From Enterobacter dykesii (GTDB lineage: Bacteria > Pseudomonadota > Gammaproteobacteria > Enterobacterales > Enterobacteriaceae), in assembly GCF_008364625.2 (NCBI RefSeq), contig NZ_CP126604.1:310001-374000 (forward strand): 64,000 nucleotides of DNA, given 5' to 3'. This document shows positions 63,356 through 64,000 of this stretch, in pieces. The notes under the pieces are model-generated. The model was not told the origin of the DNA, did no database searches, and saw only the letters and a list, made by a program, of their open reading frames with translations. Numbering within the stretch: the stretch's first letter is position 1; each line of letters starts with the position of its first letter. Both the position numbers and the translations under genes were made by a program.

Positions 63356-63381
63356 AAAAACCCAGCCATAGGCTGGGTTCT
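63356..63381 (-). terminator. Terminator of tRNA-Phe
   Basis: AACCCAGCC (63359-63367) pairs with GGCTGGGTT (63371-63379); the A-run on the plus strand gives the T-run of the minus-strand transcript. Confidence 0.92.
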
Positions 63382-63389
63382 TTGAATAG

Positions 63390-63465
63390 TGGTGCCCGGA
63401 CTCGGAATCGAACCAAGGACACGGGGATTTTCAATCCCCTGCTCTACCGACTGAGCTATCCGGGC
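63390..63465 (-). tRNA. pheU: tRNA-Phe (GAA)
   Basis: 76-nt tRNA on the minus strand, GCCCGGATAGCTCAGTCGGT at the 5' end, anticodon loop GATTGAAAATC (anticodon GAA), TTCGATTC T loop and encoded CCA end. It matches E. coli tRNA-Phe. Its position near proP corresponds to E. coli pheU. It converges with the rrn operon. Confidence 0.97.
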
Positions 63466-63634
63466 AACGGAGCGCATTAAACCGCAATCACGCCCGATCG
63501 TCAACATTATTTCGGGAAAAGCTGTTCAACTGCTTAAGTTTGCGGCAATCTGTCCGCTTTCGCCGTGAAAATGCACAAATCTTCCAGACAGAACCAGTGT
63601 CATACGGCAATGCTGATAGCAAGAGGAGGGCAGT

Positions 63635-64000
63635 ATGGCAAATGACTGGCTTGAACTGCGTCAGCATGCAGATACGGGTATTGAGACGATTAAAGCGCAT
63701 TTCGAAGGGCATGCCTTTGATCCGCACTGGCACGATAGCTATCTGGTAGGGATAACCCTCTCCGGCACGCAGCAGTTTCACTGCCGCCGTGAGCGTCATC
63801 GTAGCCAACCGGGCGACGCATTTCTCCTCGAGCCTGGTGAGATCCACGACGGTGATGCGCCTGTAGAGGGCGGCTTTACCTATTTGACCTTCTATCTTGA
63901 TGAGCGCTGGCTTACCCGTGCGCTACAAGGACTTTACGAATCTACTCCTGGGAGTTATTCACTCCACTTTGCCCAAACGCTGACGCGGGAGCCGCAGCTG
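63635..64000 (+). CDS. AraC-family transcriptional regulator (5' part, cut by window end)
   Basis: Open for 122 codons to the end of the window. Start ATG 63635 is preceded by GAGGAGG. The visible part begins ANDWLELRQHADTGIETIKA and holds the AraC-type cupin sensor pattern: HAFDPHWHDSYLVGITLSGT followed by FLLEPGEIHDGDAP. The C-terminal double HTH is expected beyond the window, so the class is inferred from the N-terminal domain only. Confidence 0.75.
   Translation, partial: MANDWLELRQHADTGIETIKAHFEGHAFDPHWHDSYLVGITLSGTQQFHCRRERHRSQPGDAFLLEPGEIHDGDAPVEGGFTYLTFYLDERWLTRALQGLYESTPGSYSLHFAQTLTREPQL

Noticed and set aside
63488..63847. 119-codon minus-strand frame at the window end
   Set aside because: Opposite to the AraC-type gene, which has a good ribosome site and a family pattern.

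Overview
The window is chromosomal DNA of an Enterobacteriaceae member close to Enterobacter (Enterobacter, Lelliottia or Leclercia type). Most proteins match Escherichia coli K-12 proteins along their whole length, and much of the E. coli 91-94 min gene order is kept: tyrB-aphA-yjbQ-yjbR-uvrA-ssb-yjcB-pdeC-soxS-soxR-ghxP-yjcE-actP-yjcH-acs-gltP-yjcO-fdhF, then phn, crfC-yjcZ and proP. The usual K-12 neighbours are interrupted by Enterobacter-type genes: a glutathione S-transferase, cidAB with a LysR regulator, a sugar locus, kdgT, a NicO metal transporter and an rRNA operon. All identifications come from recalled family sequences and motifs; no database was searched.

Layout. 0-5.4 kb: end of pnuC, a NadR-like NAD salvage enzyme without the DNA-binding domain, tyrB, a complete IS481-family element with a 5-bp target duplication, aphA, yjbQR. 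5.4-12.5 kb: DNA repair and stress block, with uvrA and ssb diverging from a shared LexA box, pdeC, and soxS/soxR around a SoxR operator. 12.7-19 kb: GST, the purine permease ghxP with a PurR-like leader, the antiporter yjcE, and cidAB. 19-25.5 kb: acetate uptake and activation (actP-yjcH-acs), gltP, yjcO; the nrf operon that E. coli has between acs and gltP is absent. 25.6-25.9 kb: a 50-codon hok toxin gene with its sok-like antisense region. 26-28.3 kb: selenocysteine-containing fdhF with SECIS, a sigma-54 promoter and a candidate FhlA site.

28.5-37.8 kb: a self-contained sugar locus. An OmpR-type response regulator and a hybrid sensor kinase flank a divergent operon for an RbsABC-type transporter, a D-lyxose/D-mannose isomerase, a class II aldolase and a PfkB kinase. 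The parts suggest sensing, import, isomerisation, phosphorylation and aldol cleavage of a pentose or hexose. This is the least characterised system here. 37.8-49.9 kb: yjdP and the full carbon-phosphorus lyase operon phnCDEFGHIJKLMNOP, plus yjdN and yjdM. 50.4-53.7 kb: crfC-yjcZ (replication-fork associated dynamin-like pair).

53.7-64 kb: kdgT and proP diverge from a shared regulatory region with a KdgR box and a CRP site. A NicO transporter follows, then an rrn operon (16S-23S-5S) whose 16S-23S spacer contains no tRNA, a REP pair, a convergent tRNA-Phe and the start of an AraC-family regulator.

At least nine copies of one intergenic palindrome (core CCCTCTCCC...GGGAGAGGG) are scattered over the window. 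The IS element sits inside one copy and another supplies the stop codon of the LysR gene. No prophage, CRISPR array, integron or antibiotic-resistance gene was seen.
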